Source: Candidatus Scalindua sp.
GTDB taxonomy: Bacteria > Planctomycetota > Brocadiia > Brocadiales > Scalinduaceae
Direction: 5' to 3'
Length of the DNA stretch: 64,000 nucleotides
Assembly (NCBI GenBank): GCA_018670825.1
Contig: JABHIW010000098.1
Coordinates: 39,519 to 103,518 of the forward strand
Position 1 is the stretch's first letter. Every line of letters starts with the position of its first letter. Under the pieces are notes generated by a model that worked only from the letters and a program-made list of their open reading frames with translations, was not told the DNA's origin and ran no database searches. Shown here in pieces: positions 63,982-64,000 of this stretch. A program made the translations under genes and the position numbers.

Positions 63982-64000
63982 GCAAATCCACAAACCTCTC

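Noticed and set aside
1..64000. tRNA, rRNA or riboswitch genes
   Set aside because: No cloverleaf, conserved rRNA segment or riboswitch consensus was noticed by eye; a covariance-model scan (tRNAscan-SE, Infernal) would be decisive.

Overview
This is a low-GC bacterial chromosome segment with no rRNA, tRNA, CRISPR array or prophage that I can see. Several things together suggest a planctomycete, possibly an anammox-type (Brocadiales, Scalindua-like) genome: two giant secreted multidomain proteins of about 2,900 and 3,040 residues, many PAS/GAF/REC signalling proteins, WG-repeat, caspase-like and SUMF1-type proteins, weak use of Shine-Dalgarno sites, and scattered palindromic elements. That taxonomic call is inference from gene style; no taxon-diagnostic gene such as hydrazine synthase is present.

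Layout. 1-2.6 kb (minus): heptose-7-phosphate kinase (cut by the window edge), a metallo-beta-lactamase-fold hydrolase and an O-methyltransferase. 3.0-5.5 kb (plus): rpmE-prfA-prmC, a translation-termination cluster in which prfA starts inside rpmE. 5.5-14.7 kb (minus): a decayed laminin-B-like fragment, then giant secreted protein 1 (helical N-terminal half, beta-sandwich middle, Sel1, LamG-like, TPR, PDZ). 14.9-18.3 kb: methyltransferase and SGNH hydrolase (minus), then a UMF1-type MFS transporter (plus). 18.4-25.3 kb (minus): a molybdopterin oxidoreductase followed by a histidine kinase, a double-receiver protein, a hybrid kinase and a small gene split at a G9 tract. 25.8-28.4 kb (plus): an ATP-grasp ligase and an M20 peptidase. 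28.5-34.1 kb: thioredoxin reductase, GGR-like FAD oxidoreductase, REC-GAF-PAS kinase, DksA/TraR-type zinc protein. 34.6-38 kb (plus): PhoB/PhoR-like two-component pair and PlsC. 38-41 kb (minus): HD-GYP gene fossil, catalase, secreted caspase-like/DUF1566 protein. 41.5-46.9 kb (plus): a decayed partial copy of the downstream WG-repeat gene, fused to a transposase remnant that carries an expanded octamer array, then the intact WG-repeat gene. 47-57.6 kb: two small membrane proteins and giant secreted protein 2 (PKD-like, TPR, PAN/Apple, four near-identical 102-residue repeats). 57.6-63.9 kb (minus): S41 protease, two lipoproteins, a SUMF1-type protein and an FtsX-type ABC permease, probably one operon.

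How the genes fit together. The left half is mostly housekeeping plus redox and phosphorelay signalling; the kinase directly behind the molybdoenzyme suggests that the enzyme or its substrate is monitored by a dedicated relay. The right half is dominated by exported proteins with protein-protein and carbohydrate-binding folds, alongside a secreted protease, lipoproteins and an ABC permease, which suggests a cell-envelope or extracytoplasmic assembly. The two giants share an order of parts (signal peptide, helical N-terminus with a GS...SDxD motif, central hydrophobic patch, beta domains, TPRs) and may be distant paralogues.

The least expected signals are: gene fossils that abut palindromic elements (laminin-B-like at 5.6-5.9 kb, HD-GYP at 38.0-38.15 kb); an octamer microsatellite that appears to have grown out of transposase codons; a gene split at a G9 run; and the ATP-grasp/M20 pair.
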